Shown piece after piece: positions 6,496-12,783 of a stretch of DNA of 40,932 nucleotides (its first letter is position 1; each line of letters begins with the position of its first letter). The stretch is from a virus, in IMG/VR virus record IMGVR_UViG_3300020180_000045, positions 1 to 40,932 of that record. One strand, written 5' to 3'. The position numbers and the translations under genes are program-made. The notes beneath the pieces are model-generated. The model ran no database searches. It was not told where the DNA came from and worked only from the letters and a program-made list of their open reading frames with translations.

Positions 6496-8238
6496 ATGAA
6501 CATTCAACCAAACCTACTAATTGTAGACCTTTTTTGTGGCGCAGGGGGCACCACCATTGGCTTTGATTCGGCTGTAATCAATGGCAGAAAAGTTGCTAAG
6601 ATTATTGCCGCCGTTAACCACGATCCAAAAGCGATAGAAAGCCATTGGAAGAACCATCCGAATGTTCATCATTTTGAAGAAGATATAAGGACACTCGACC
6701 TTAGTGATTTAAAGCACATAGTGGCGATGCAGACAAATCTTTATCCACGTGCAAAAGTGATTTTGTGGGCTTCTCTGGAGTGTACTAATTTCAGCAAAGC
6801 CAAGGGTGGTAAACCCCGTGATGCAGATAGCAGGACACTTGCCAACCACCTTCACAGATATGTTCAAGCCCTAAATCCTGACTACATACAGATTGAAAAT
6901 GTTGTAGAGTTTATGTCATGGGGCCCGCTAGATACAAACGGTAAACCAGTAAGCCGAAAGAATGGGCGCGATTGGATGCGATGGCGCAAGGCAATGTGCG
7001 ACCACGGATACACGGACGAATGGTGTCAGTTGAATAGTGCTGACTTTGGAGCGAGAACCAGTAGAAATCGCCTATTCGGATGTTTTGCTCGATTAGGCCT
7101 TCCAATGACCTGGCCTGAGCCAACTCATCAAAAGAACCCAACCAAGGGAATGTTTTATGAACTGAAGAAGTGGGAGCCTTGCAGGCCTTGTCTGGATTTG
7201 GAAGACAAGGGGACGAGCATTTTTACTCCAGGCAAAATCAAGAGTGAGAAAACTTTTGAAAGAATATTGGCTGGATTGATCAAGTACGTTGCCTGTATGG
7301 GACAGCGGGAATTTATTTCCAAATACTTCTCTGGCAAGCCGGAGGGTAAGAACATTTCTATTGATTCCCCTGCGGGCACAATACGCACAGTAGATGGGCA
7401 AGCTTTGGTACAGACCGAGTTTTTTGTTAAACCAAATAGCACTGCGGTCAATGGCGACTGCACGCATTCAGCGGCCAGTGTTGATTTGCCCTGCCCAACT
7501 ATTCCAACCCAGAGGCAGCCAAGCATCGTGCAGGCAGAGTTTATTGCCAGTTACTATTCCAGTGGACACAATTGCACAAGTTTAAACGAGTGTGCGCCAA
7601 CCGTTATGACTGGCGATCGTCATTCATTAATAAGCCCTGAGTGGATTGATAGGCAATTCAGCAGCGGAACAAAGAATAGTTCGGTCAATGTACCAATTGG
7701 GGCTTTACTTCCTGTCCCCAAAGCCAATCTTGTGCAGCTTGAATTTATCATGGACACACAATTTGGAAACATCGGTAGCTCTACTAACGATCCATTGCCA
7801 ACCATTACAGCCAACAGAAAGTGGCACTACCTGATGAATCCCCAGTACCTAAATTTAGAAGGAAGCATTGACAAGCCTTGCTTTACCCTCATTGCCAGAA
7901 TGGACAAAATGCCTCCATACCTAATTGAAGTTGAAAGTGGTCAGTTTGCAATTCAGGTCTATGCGCAAGACTCTGAGAACGTCAGAAAAATTAAGTGGTT
8001 CATGGCGCTTTACGGCATTGTGGACATTAAAATGAGGATGCTTCGGGTCTTAGAGCTAAAGAAAATTCAAGGCTTTCCAGAAAATTATTACTTAGCAGGA
8101 AACCAAAGCGATCAGAAAAAGTTTATCGGCAACTCGGTTCACCCAATTATTCCAAAGAGAATGGCCGAAGTGCTTTCCAGCAAACTAGTTGAGAAAAAAA
8201 ATAATGATAAAATACGCTCTAAAAACGCTCTTGTTTGA
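6496..8238 (+). CDS. DNA (cytosine-5-)-methyltransferase
   Basis: This 580-residue C5 methyltransferase transfers a methyl group from S-adenosylmethionine to cytosine, probably protecting phage DNA from host restriction. Motif I is VDLFCGAGG (residues 10-18). The catalytic Cys96 is in SLECTNFS rather than the usual PCQ context. ENV is at 134-136, the RTSRNR motif VIII at 187-192, and motif X (FIGNSVHP) near 544-551. Residues 272-478 between motifs VIII and X contain about six degenerate 35-residue repeats. ATG 6496 is preferred over an upstream in-frame start because the AT-rich leader ends there. GC content is well below that of the structural genes, suggesting acquisition. Confidence 0.88.
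   Translation: MNIQPNLLIVDLFCGAGGTTIGFDSAVINGRKVAKIIAAVNHDPKAIESHWKNHPNVHHFEEDIRTLDLSDLKHIVAMQTNLYPRAKVILWASLECTNFSKAKGGKPRDADSRTLANHLHRYVQALNPDYIQIENVVEFMSWGPLDTNGKPVSRKNGRDWMRWRKAMCDHGYTDEWCQLNSADFGARTSRNRLFGCFARLGLPMTWPEPTHQKNPTKGMFYELKKWEPCRPCLDLEDKGTSIFTPGKIKSEKTFERILAGLIKYVACMGQREFISKYFSGKPEGKNISIDSPAGTIRTVDGQALVQTEFFVKPNSTAVNGDCTHSAASVDLPCPTIPTQRQPSIVQAEFIASYYSSGHNCTSLNECAPTVMTGDRHSLISPEWIDRQFSSGTKNSSVNVPIGALLPVPKANLVQLEFIMDTQFGNIGSSTNDPLPTITANRKWHYLMNPQYLNLEGSIDKPCFTLIARMDKMPPYLIEVESGQFAIQVYAQDSENVRKIKWFMALYGIVDIKMRMLRVLELKKIQGFPENYYLAGNQSDQKKFIGNSVHPIIPKRMAEVLSSKLVEKKNNDKIRSKNALV
7309..7930 (+). repeat. Degenerate 35-residue repeats in methyltransferase target-recognition region
   Basis: About six in-frame copies follow a common plan: an aromatic or Gly/Ser start (YFSG, YYSSG, QFSSG), a Ser/Asp/Pro/Thr core (DSPAGTI, DLPCPTI, ECAPTV, DPLPTI, DKPCFTL), and an end of the type LVQ.EF. 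They are too diverged at DNA level for a simple tandem duplication. They replace the usual compact target recognition domain. Confidence 0.6.
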
Positions 8239-8380
8239 GTTACTGTTCTGCTTGTCGCAGATGATTTACACAGTAACCATGTCCACGTTTGCATATTGGG
8301 TTGCAATTGTTTTTTCTGCAATTTCATTTTGCTATTTTGGAATGTTCATGGTTTCGGTCATGCGTTGTCGCAGCGATTGA
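8204..8380 (+). CDS. Small two-helix membrane protein
   Basis: This 58-residue protein has two hydrophobic helices (about residues 8-27 and 31-52) and a basic end. It starts inside the 3' end of the methyltransferase gene (35 bp overlap). No family is recognised. It is AT-rich like its neighbours. It could be a toxin-like or membrane accessory peptide; no partner gene is evident. Confidence 0.45.
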   Translation: MIKYALKTLLFELLFCLSQMIYTVTMSTFAYWVAIVFSAISFCYFGMFMVSVMRCRSD

Positions 8381-8405
8381 ATGAGCGAAGGGTTTGTTTG
8401 TAATA

Positions 8406-8542
8406 GCCGATAACGGACGATTATTGCCGCAGTTGCGGAATTAACAGCACAAATGTTTCACTTTAAAACAAAATTATATGAAAAGCACAAATGTTCAACC
8501 AACCACTAAGCCCGCAATTGTCCGCAATAATGTGTTAGCGGC
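8406..8542 (+). repeat. attC-like imperfect inverted repeat 1
   Basis: Left arm 8406-8438 and right arm 8512-8542 pair almost throughout. GCCG[A]TAAC pairs with GTTA[G]CGGC, followed by an ATTATTG/CAATAAT stem and an inner GCGG/CCGC end, with two small bulges. The total length of 137 bp is within the range of known attC sites. The right arm lies inside the coding sequence that starts at 8478. Confidence 0.6.
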
Positions 8543-8822
8543 TGATTTCATCTCGGAAAAATTTTCTAAACAAGTGGATTTAATGTTTGAAAAACTGGGA
8601 ACTGAAATATTTGATAAAAGACTCGTAATTAAATACACCAAAGTTTATTACGTAAAAATGGATTTAGAAAGTGGAATAGAATTATGGGCTATTACAAAGG
8701 ATAGATTGGATTACTTCCATTCTTTTTTATGGGCATACATTGCAATAATTAACCCGGCAGACGAAAAGTCTGTCAAACTTTTTAAAATTGTAGATGAGGC
8801 ACTTTGTAAAATTTGCAGCTAA
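8478..8822 (+). CDS. Cassette 1: unknown small protein
   Basis: This 114-residue protein has an N-terminal leader (residues 1-21) encoded inside attC-like site 1. The stop TAA (8820-8822) is part of the GCTAAC core of site 2. The body is mixed alpha/beta with aromatic-rich KVYYVKMDLESGIELWAITKDRLDYFHSFLW and a helical C-terminus. There is no catalytic motif or recognised family. Codon use is AT-rich compared with phage structural genes. The AAATTATATG leader lacks a Shine-Dalgarno sequence, as usual for Bacteroidetes. Phage defence or counter-defence is a reasonable guess for a cassette gene but not shown. Confidence 0.6.
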   Translation: MKSTNVQPTTKPAIVRNNVLAADFISEKFSKQVDLMFEKLGTEIFDKRLVIKYTKVYYVKMDLESGIELWAITKDRLDYFHSFLWAYIAIINPADEKSVKLFKIVDEALCKICS

Positions 8823-8933
8823 CAGAAGGGCGGGATTAACAACTAAAAATTTAATTATGAGAACAGAACTTAATAATAACGAAAAACTTTCAACGGAGCA
8901 GGAAACCCCGCCTATTGCAAATGTGCCGTTAGC
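8818..8933 (+). repeat. attC-like imperfect inverted repeat 2
   Basis: Left arm 8818-8837 starts with GCTAAC. Right arm 8904-8933 ends with GTTAGC. The inner stem pairs GGGCGGGATT with AACCCCGCC plus adjoining bases. The right arm is about 10 nt longer than the left, so this is the weakest of the five in symmetry. Length 116 bp. Confidence 0.5.
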
Positions 8934-9465
8934 AGAAGGTTTTATTATCGCAAAAGCTTACGAAATTGACTTAGATAAACTTGATGAAGGGTATTTATCT
9001 GATACAATTAGCTGCCACGCTAAAAATGCAAACAAGGCAAAATCAAAGCTTTTAAAAATAGTAAGATACGATAATTGGAAATTGAAATATTCAGGTCAAG
9101 AATTAACATACTTAAATATTCCTATAAAACGCAGAAAATCATATGATAAAGTAGGTTTTGAAGGAAAAGATGTTTTGTATTTTCAAATTGAAAGTATCAA
9201 AGATGAACGAAACAGAATTTCTAAACTTAATGAAATTCAAAACAATCCAAACATAAGATTTTGCTATATAATTAAAGGTAGTTATTATAGACCAAATCAT
9301 TGCGGATATACTTCATTAAGATTTGAAGCAGGGATATACCCCAAAGATGAAGCTGTATCACACGCAAAATCTGTTCGTGAAATCCGTCTTGAATGGATAG
9401 ATACGGAAGAACACAATAAAATGATAAACGAAAAGATTGCAGAACTTCAAGGGCGGTTGCTCTAA
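8857..9465 (+). CDS. Cassette 2: unknown protein
   Basis: This 202-residue protein starts at ATG 8857 inside attC-like site 2, so about 25 residues of leader (ending at PIANVPLA) belong to the site. The body is Lys-rich. A conserved-looking C-terminal block (about residues 145-190) reads GSYYRPNHCGYTSLRFEAGIYP followed by KDEAVSHAK, which I recognise as a pattern of uncharacterised Bacteroidetes proteins but cannot name. No nuclease or transmembrane signature is seen. A longer in-frame start at 8794 would lie in the previous cassette gene and is rejected. The stop is 7 nt before the next core. Confidence 0.6.
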   Translation: MRTELNNNEKLSTEQETPPIANVPLAEGFIIAKAYEIDLDKLDEGYLSDTISCHAKNANKAKSKLLKIVRYDNWKLKYSGQELTYLNIPIKRRKSYDKVGFEGKDVLYFQIESIKDERNRISKLNEIQNNPNIRFCYIIKGSYYRPNHCGYTSLRFEAGIYPKDEAVSHAKSVREIRLEWIDTEEHNKMINEKIAELQGRLL

Positions 9466-9472
9466 ACTTTCT

Positions 9473-9601
9473 GCTAACGGGTTGCGGCTACCAGAAGGTC
9501 GGGATTTTAACCACAAAATTAATATGAAAAACAAAATTATGAATACAGAAAAAACTTCATTAGAACCACAAAGCCCCGCCTTTTTGGTAGGTGCTGTTAG
9601 C
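9473..9601 (+). repeat. attC-like imperfect inverted repeat 3
   Basis: Left arm 9473-9508 and right arm 9571-9601. Outer GCTAAC/GTTAGC is followed by an unpaired spacer (about 9 nt left, GTGCT right). A stem CTACC/GGTAG continues through AAGG and CGGG/CCCG. The right spacer GTGCT is identical in site 5. Length 129 bp. The geometry of core, unpaired central spacer and bulged stem is the most attC-like of the set. Confidence 0.65.
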
Positions 9602-9787
9602 GGTAATTTTATAACTGTAGTTGCTTTAAAACGGCTTATTAAAAAGTGGAGTGACGATGCTAAAAAAATCGAGCCGCTGACAAATAAAAAAGAAACAAAA
9701 CATCAAAGGCAGGTCGCTAACCACTTTTTAATCATGCTATCGAAATGTATAGAGGATGTTGAATTGGAATTGAAAAATTACCGCTAA
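9524..9787 (+). CDS. Cassette 3: unknown small protein
   Basis: This 87-residue protein (82 if ATG 9539 is used) has its start and leader inside site 3. The leader ends in LVGAVSG, where the GTTAGC core is read as Val-Ser. The remainder is a basic helical protein with a Lys/Arg-rich middle and a C-terminal amphipathic helix. The stop (9785-9787) is part of the GCTAAC of site 4. There is no recognised family. AT-rich codon use. Confidence 0.55.
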   Translation: MKNKIMNTEKTSLEPQSPAFLVGAVSGNFITVVALKRLIKKWSDDAKKIEPLTNKKETKHQRQVANHFLIMLSKCIEDVELELKNYR

Positions 9788-9877
9788 CGTTTAGGCTAAG
9801 ATTAGTAGCCTAAGTAATGAACCAATCAATTAACAACAAAGCTCTATTAGGCTATTAATTTTAGCCTTTGTTATAGG
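9783..9877 (+). repeat. attC-like imperfect inverted repeat 4
   Basis: Left arm 9783-9814 and right arm 9844-9877. The outer pair is TAAC/GTTA. The long inner stem pairs AGGCTAAGATTAGTAGCCTA with its near complement in the right arm. Each arm is itself a small hairpin (AGGCTA/TAGCCT). At 95 bp it is the shortest site and the only one that lies wholly outside the following gene. Confidence 0.65.
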
Positions 9878-9895
9878 GCGTTTATTATAATAATT

Positions 9896-10144
9896 ATGTC
9901 ACAAGTACAACAAGAAGCGAAAAAAGAAGCCACTAAAATAATGAAAAAACACTTACATTATATTAGCGGTATACCCGAAGGGCTAATTTTAATTTTTCAT
10001 AAAGGAGATAGTCATGTTGAAACTGCAAGAAAATGTTCAATTGAAACGGTAAAAGAATTGTTACGGGAACATAGTTGCGAAACGCTACTGGATGAAAGGT
10101 GGGCGTTTTGGTCTCAAGTTGAGATAGAGCTTAATGCCCTATAA
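9896..10144 (+). CDS. Cassette 4: unknown small protein
   Basis: This 82-residue protein starts 18 nt after attC-like site 4 and is the only array gene without an attC-encoded leader. The N-terminus is Lys/Glu-rich and helical; the centre has GIPEGLILIFHKGD, and a Trp-containing helix closes the protein. The stop (10142-10144) lies in the TATAAC core of site 5. No family is recognised. Confidence 0.55.
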   Translation: MSQVQQEAKKEATKIMKKHLHYISGIPEGLILIFHKGDSHVETARKCSIETVKELLREHSCETLLDERWAFWSQVEIELNAL

Positions 10145-10265
10145 CGTTTTGGAGCTAAACGAGGTGGCGTATTCCACTAAACTTAATTAGAAAAAGAAAT
10201 TATGAGTGAAGAAAAAAGATTATCAGAAAATGAAAATACGCCATCTTGTTTAGGTGCTGTTAGTG
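10139..10265 (+). repeat. attC-like imperfect inverted repeat 5
   Basis: Left arm 10139-10174 and right arm 10235-10265. The TAAC/GTTA core is followed by an unpaired spacer (left about 9 nt, right GTGCT). A stem then pairs CTAAACGAGGTGGCGTATT with its partner at 17 of 19 positions. Length 127 bp. The right arm is coding for the next gene. Confidence 0.7.
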
Positions 10266-10468
10266 GCAGTACTTTTCAGAAGCAAGAAGCTTTTAGAAGG
10301 ATGCAGGAAGGACAAAAAGTTACACACAAATCAATGATGCCAAATGAATATTTGCACATCCAAGAGGGTAGTAAAGTACTAACAGAAGATGCCTTTGATT
10401 TCACGACAAGTTTTTGGTTTAGAAATATAGCATATTATGAATATGGTTGGTCGCAGTATTGCCACTAA
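10202..10468 (+). CDS. Cassette 5: Tad2/DUF2829-like small protein (tentative)
   Basis: This 88-residue protein has a leader (residues 1-21, ending CLGAVSG) inside attC-like site 5. The body has the layout of small DUF2829-like proteins: an EAFRRMQEGQKVTHK helix and strand, a NEYLHIQEGSKVLTED hairpin, FWFRN, and a terminal GWSQY. Some DUF2829 members (Tad2) are phage anti-Thoeris proteins that sequester the cyclic nucleotide signal. The match is by pattern from memory and only moderate. The stop (10466-10468) is in the ACTAAC core at the array's right edge. Confidence 0.45.
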   Translation: MSEEKRLSENENTPSCLGAVSGSTFQKQEAFRRMQEGQKVTHKSMMPNEYLHIQEGSKVLTEDAFDFTTSFWFRNIAYYEYGWSQYCH

Positions 10469-10613
10469 CACCCGGATAAAGGAACCTTTGTTGCGCTTTA
10501 ACATGTTAAAGCGCAAGTCCAAAGAAAACCACTTTGCAATTTTAGGAAAGGATCAAGCACAAACCGCTGCCGGCATAGTAGAGATTGCCAGGCAATTTTT
10601 TCTCAAACCTTAA
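10443..10613 (+). CDS. Possible small gene or 3' remnant at array edge
   Basis: An open frame of 56 residues runs from ATG 10443 (or 36 residues from ATG 10503). It crosses the right boundary of the cassette array. The part after 10480 reads as plausible coding sequence (RKSKENHFAILGKDQAQTAA, then a hydrophobic helix). It may be the 3' end of a phage gene interrupted by the array, or a small independent gene from 10503. No family is recognised. Confidence 0.3.
   Translation: MVGRSIATNTRIKEPLLRFNMLKRKSKENHFAILGKDQAQTAAGIVEIARQFFLKP
10463..10482 (+). repeat. Sixth TAAC core at right edge of array
   Basis: ACTAAC at 10464-10469 ends cassette 5. No long right arm pairs with it. A short AAAGG/CCTTT stem at 10478-10489 leads to GTTGC, which could be a minimal or degraded site. 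This marks the right limit of the AT-rich cassette region. Confidence 0.35.
10491..10516. repeat. Perfect 26-bp palindrome
   Basis: The sequence from 10491 to 10516 equals its own reverse complement. It starts TTGCGCTTTAAC, is centred on ACATGT, and ends GTTAAAGCGCAA. It lies just past the cassette array. It could be a dimeric protein site or an mRNA hairpin, or a core pair (TTTAAC/GTTAAA) left after loss of an attC-like stem. Confidence 0.7.
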
Positions 10614-10630
10614 GTAGGGTTAAATTAATT

Positions 10631-10665
10631 GTCCTTTTGGTCTGCCCCTTCTGGCAGCACCTTTG
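10631..10665 (+). promoter_or_regulatory. Late promoter-like element, copy 3
   Basis: GTCCTTT at 10631-10637, exactly 20 nt, then CACCTTTG at 10658-10665. The spacer contains the dyad CTGCC/GGCAG. The ATG at 10670 is 4 nt downstream. It drives the tail gene cluster 10670-14705. Confidence 0.75.
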
Positions 10666-10669
10666 CCAC

Positions 10670-11158
10670 ATGCTGCACGACGAACAGGAGCTGTACGACT
10701 ACTTTCAGGGCCTAGCCCAGGCAGACGCAGACTTGCAAGGCCGCTTTATAGGCTTGGCTCCGGAGCACATAGACGACTATGTGCGCGGGGCAGCTGCTAT
10801 GGCTGGCTGGCGGCTGGCGCTTGACTATCCTGAAGGCCGGCTGGAGGGCGGCCCGGAGAACACGCGTGACGTTCTCATGATTGCGCTTGAAGTAGTTAAC
10901 CACGACACTCGCGCAAGCAACGAAGCCACCAAGTTGCAGCTTTACAAAAAAGCCAAACAAATCGGCCTGGGTCTGCTCAGGCAAATGCTGGCTGACGGGC
11001 TTGGCCTCAACGTAGTTAGCTGCGGCACTGAAGCACCCTTTCAGCTTAGCAGCCTTAACGGCGTGCGTTACTTTAAACTTAAAGGAGTGGGCCAGAACCT
11101 TTACGGATACCGGTTCGAAATCGGTTTGAGCTCTTGGATCAACAGCTTGCCTACATAA
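10670..11158 (+). CDS. Putative tail or head-tail joining protein
   Basis: This 162-residue protein starts a three-gene tail cluster with overlapping starts and stops. The N-terminal half is acidic and helical; the C-terminal half (from about residue 115) is beta-rich with LNGVRYFKLKGVGQNLYGYRFEIGL. That pattern suits a small tail-assembly or baseplate protein. ATG 10670 is chosen over an upstream in-frame GTG because it follows the late promoter-like element and gives a clean acidic N-terminus. No family is recognised; the role is inferred from the operon. Confidence 0.55.
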   Translation: MLHDEQELYDYFQGLAQADADLQGRFIGLAPEHIDDYVRGAAAMAGWRLALDYPEGRLEGGPENTRDVLMIALEVVNHDTRASNEATKLQLYKKAKQIGLGLLRQMLADGLGLNVVSCGTEAPFQLSSLNGVRYFKLKGVGQNLYGYRFEIGLSSWINSLPT

Positions 11159-12783
11159 TGGCCATCACCGTAACCCTATCACCACCCGCCTTGGCGTACA
11201 CCCGCAACCCCGTTGCGGTTAATGCCACCAGTAATAGCCTGGTCACCACACCAGAGGCGCGACCTTACCTTGACTTGGCGCTTACCACTACCAGTCCTCT
11301 GAATGGCGAATCGTTAACCTGGCAGATTACTGATCCGGAGACGGGCGAAGTGCAGTTGGTGCTGCTGTTTTCGGCAACCACGCCTGACGCCACCGGCAGC
11401 CAATTTCCCACAAACCCCGGCGACCCGGTTGACGATTGGGCTGCCGTAGTGCGCAGTTACCTGCAGACTAACCCCTTTCTTAACACGTATTACACGGTAA
11501 CCCTCCAGGCTGGAGCCACGGCCACTAGTGCCACGCTGCGCATTCAGGCACGCACGGCTGATGTTGGCTTGCAATTTCTCGTCATCATTGACGGGCTTAC
11601 TGGCGTCACCGCGGCGGCCACTAACACCACTACGGCCAAGGTTTACCGCGCTGCATTTAAACTGTGGATGTTCCTTTTTTTAGAGAACCCCTATGAAAGC
11701 GCCATTTGGAACCGCGTGCCCATTGACGCCTACCGCGATCAGGACGACGTTTTCCGCTTTGACTTGGGCCCCTACCTTGATGCCTACTGCGGGCAGATTG
11801 GCGGCATGCCCGCACACAACTTGGCAGCCCCTAGTTTCTTCATTAGCCAGGGTGTGCTGCAGTATTACCTGCAGTATGCGGAGCAGTACCAAGATGTCAG
11901 CGATGAAGCGCCGGAATTTAAGGTTCAGAGCCTCAGTTACACCCGTTTTCGTGCCTTGGCCGGTGGCCTTAACCCGTTAGAATACCCGGCCAACACAAAC
12001 TTCATCGCGCAACTGCCTACCACCAAGCGGCTGCTGAGCTGGTGGCCGGACGGCAAGTTGCTCAGTGTAGATCAGCCAGAATTTATTAGTTGGCTAAATG
12101 CCACTGGCGCTAACCGCAACATAGGGTTGCGGGTTATCATCACCTACACAGACACTACCACAGACACCATTAACCCCATTCTGGCTGACACCAATCACAC
12201 TGTTAAAGCGGGCGAAGTGGTGCACGTCCCGGTCGGCTACACTGCCCTGGCTTTGGCCGCCGTTGATGTGGCCAAAACCGTCTGTGAGTGGACCGTCACC
12301 CTCATTGATGACACCAGCCCAACGCCGCTTACTTACAGCATTACGCGGCGCTACGTGCTGGACAGCTACCCCCGCAAGCAGAGCCGTTACCTTCTTTGGC
12401 TCAACAGTCTGGGTGGGCTGGACACCCTGCGCTGTACCGGTGTGCAGTCTACAACGCGGCGCACGGCCAAAGAAAGCTTAGAGCGCTACCTGGCTCCGGA
12501 CTACGCTGCGCTTGATGGCCAGGCAGATGCGCTGCTCAGTGCTGACCAATACGAAGCCAAGCTCCAGAGCGGCTACATGACGGCGCGTGAGCGTATGGCG
12601 GCACAAGACATCTTTGCTGCCCGCCACGCGTTTCTGGTGCAGAATGACCGCATGGAACGCATTGTGGTCAGTGCCAGCAGCGTGCTTGTGCAGCAAGACA
12701 ATGACGACTTGGCCGCTATGGTTATTGACTACCGGCCTACTTTTGCCGCAGGGCCTACAACCCCTGCTCAATTGACCCCATGA
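11158..12783 (+). CDS. Large tail protein (distal tail or baseplate type)
   Basis: This 541-residue protein starts at ATG 11158, sharing bases with the previous stop (TAATG). The N-terminal 200 residues are rich in Thr/Ala/Ser/Val with repeated beta patterns, like Ig-like tail domains. The middle and C-terminal parts contain aromatic-rich segments (YDxYCGQIGG-type, LLSWWPDGK, SRYLLWLNSLGGLDT). This combination is typical of tail-tip proteins in Bacteroidetes phages. There is no enzymatic motif. The next gene overlaps by 4 bp, and the two probably work together in the distal tail. Confidence 0.6.
   Translation: MAITVTLSPPALAYTRNPVAVNATSNSLVTTPEARPYLDLALTTTSPLNGESLTWQITDPETGEVQLVLLFSATTPDATGSQFPTNPGDPVDDWAAVVRSYLQTNPFLNTYYTVTLQAGATATSATLRIQARTADVGLQFLVIIDGLTGVTAAATNTTTAKVYRAAFKLWMFLFLENPYESAIWNRVPIDAYRDQDDVFRFDLGPYLDAYCGQIGGMPAHNLAAPSFFISQGVLQYYLQYAEQYQDVSDEAPEFKVQSLSYTRFRALAGGLNPLEYPANTNFIAQLPTTKRLLSWWPDGKLLSVDQPEFISWLNATGANRNIGLRVIITYTDTTTDTINPILADTNHTVKAGEVVHVPVGYTALALAAVDVAKTVCEWTVTLIDDTSPTPLTYSITRRYVLDSYPRKQSRYLLWLNSLGGLDTLRCTGVQSTTRRTAKESLERYLAPDYAALDGQADALLSADQYEAKLQSGYMTARERMAAQDIFAARHAFLVQNDRMERIVVSASSVLVQQDNDDLAAMVIDYRPTFAAGPTTPAQLTP

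Larger units (their letters stand above)
8406..10482 (+). mobile_element. Integron-like gene cassette array without integrase (CALIN-like)
   Basis: Five AT-rich, functionally unrelated small genes in one orientation are separated by five imperfect inverted repeats of 95-137 bp. The outer ends are TAAC (left) and GTTA (right), the inner stems differ between sites, and the arms carry bulges. That is the architecture of integron attC sites: an R''/R' core pair, an unpaired spacer, then an L stem with extrahelical bases. No tyrosine recombinase of the IntI type is encoded in the window. GC content drops sharply relative to flanking phage genes. Cores are TAAC/GTTA rather than the full RYYYAAC/GTTRRRY consensus, so the sites are attC-like and not proven attC. 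Confidence 0.6.
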
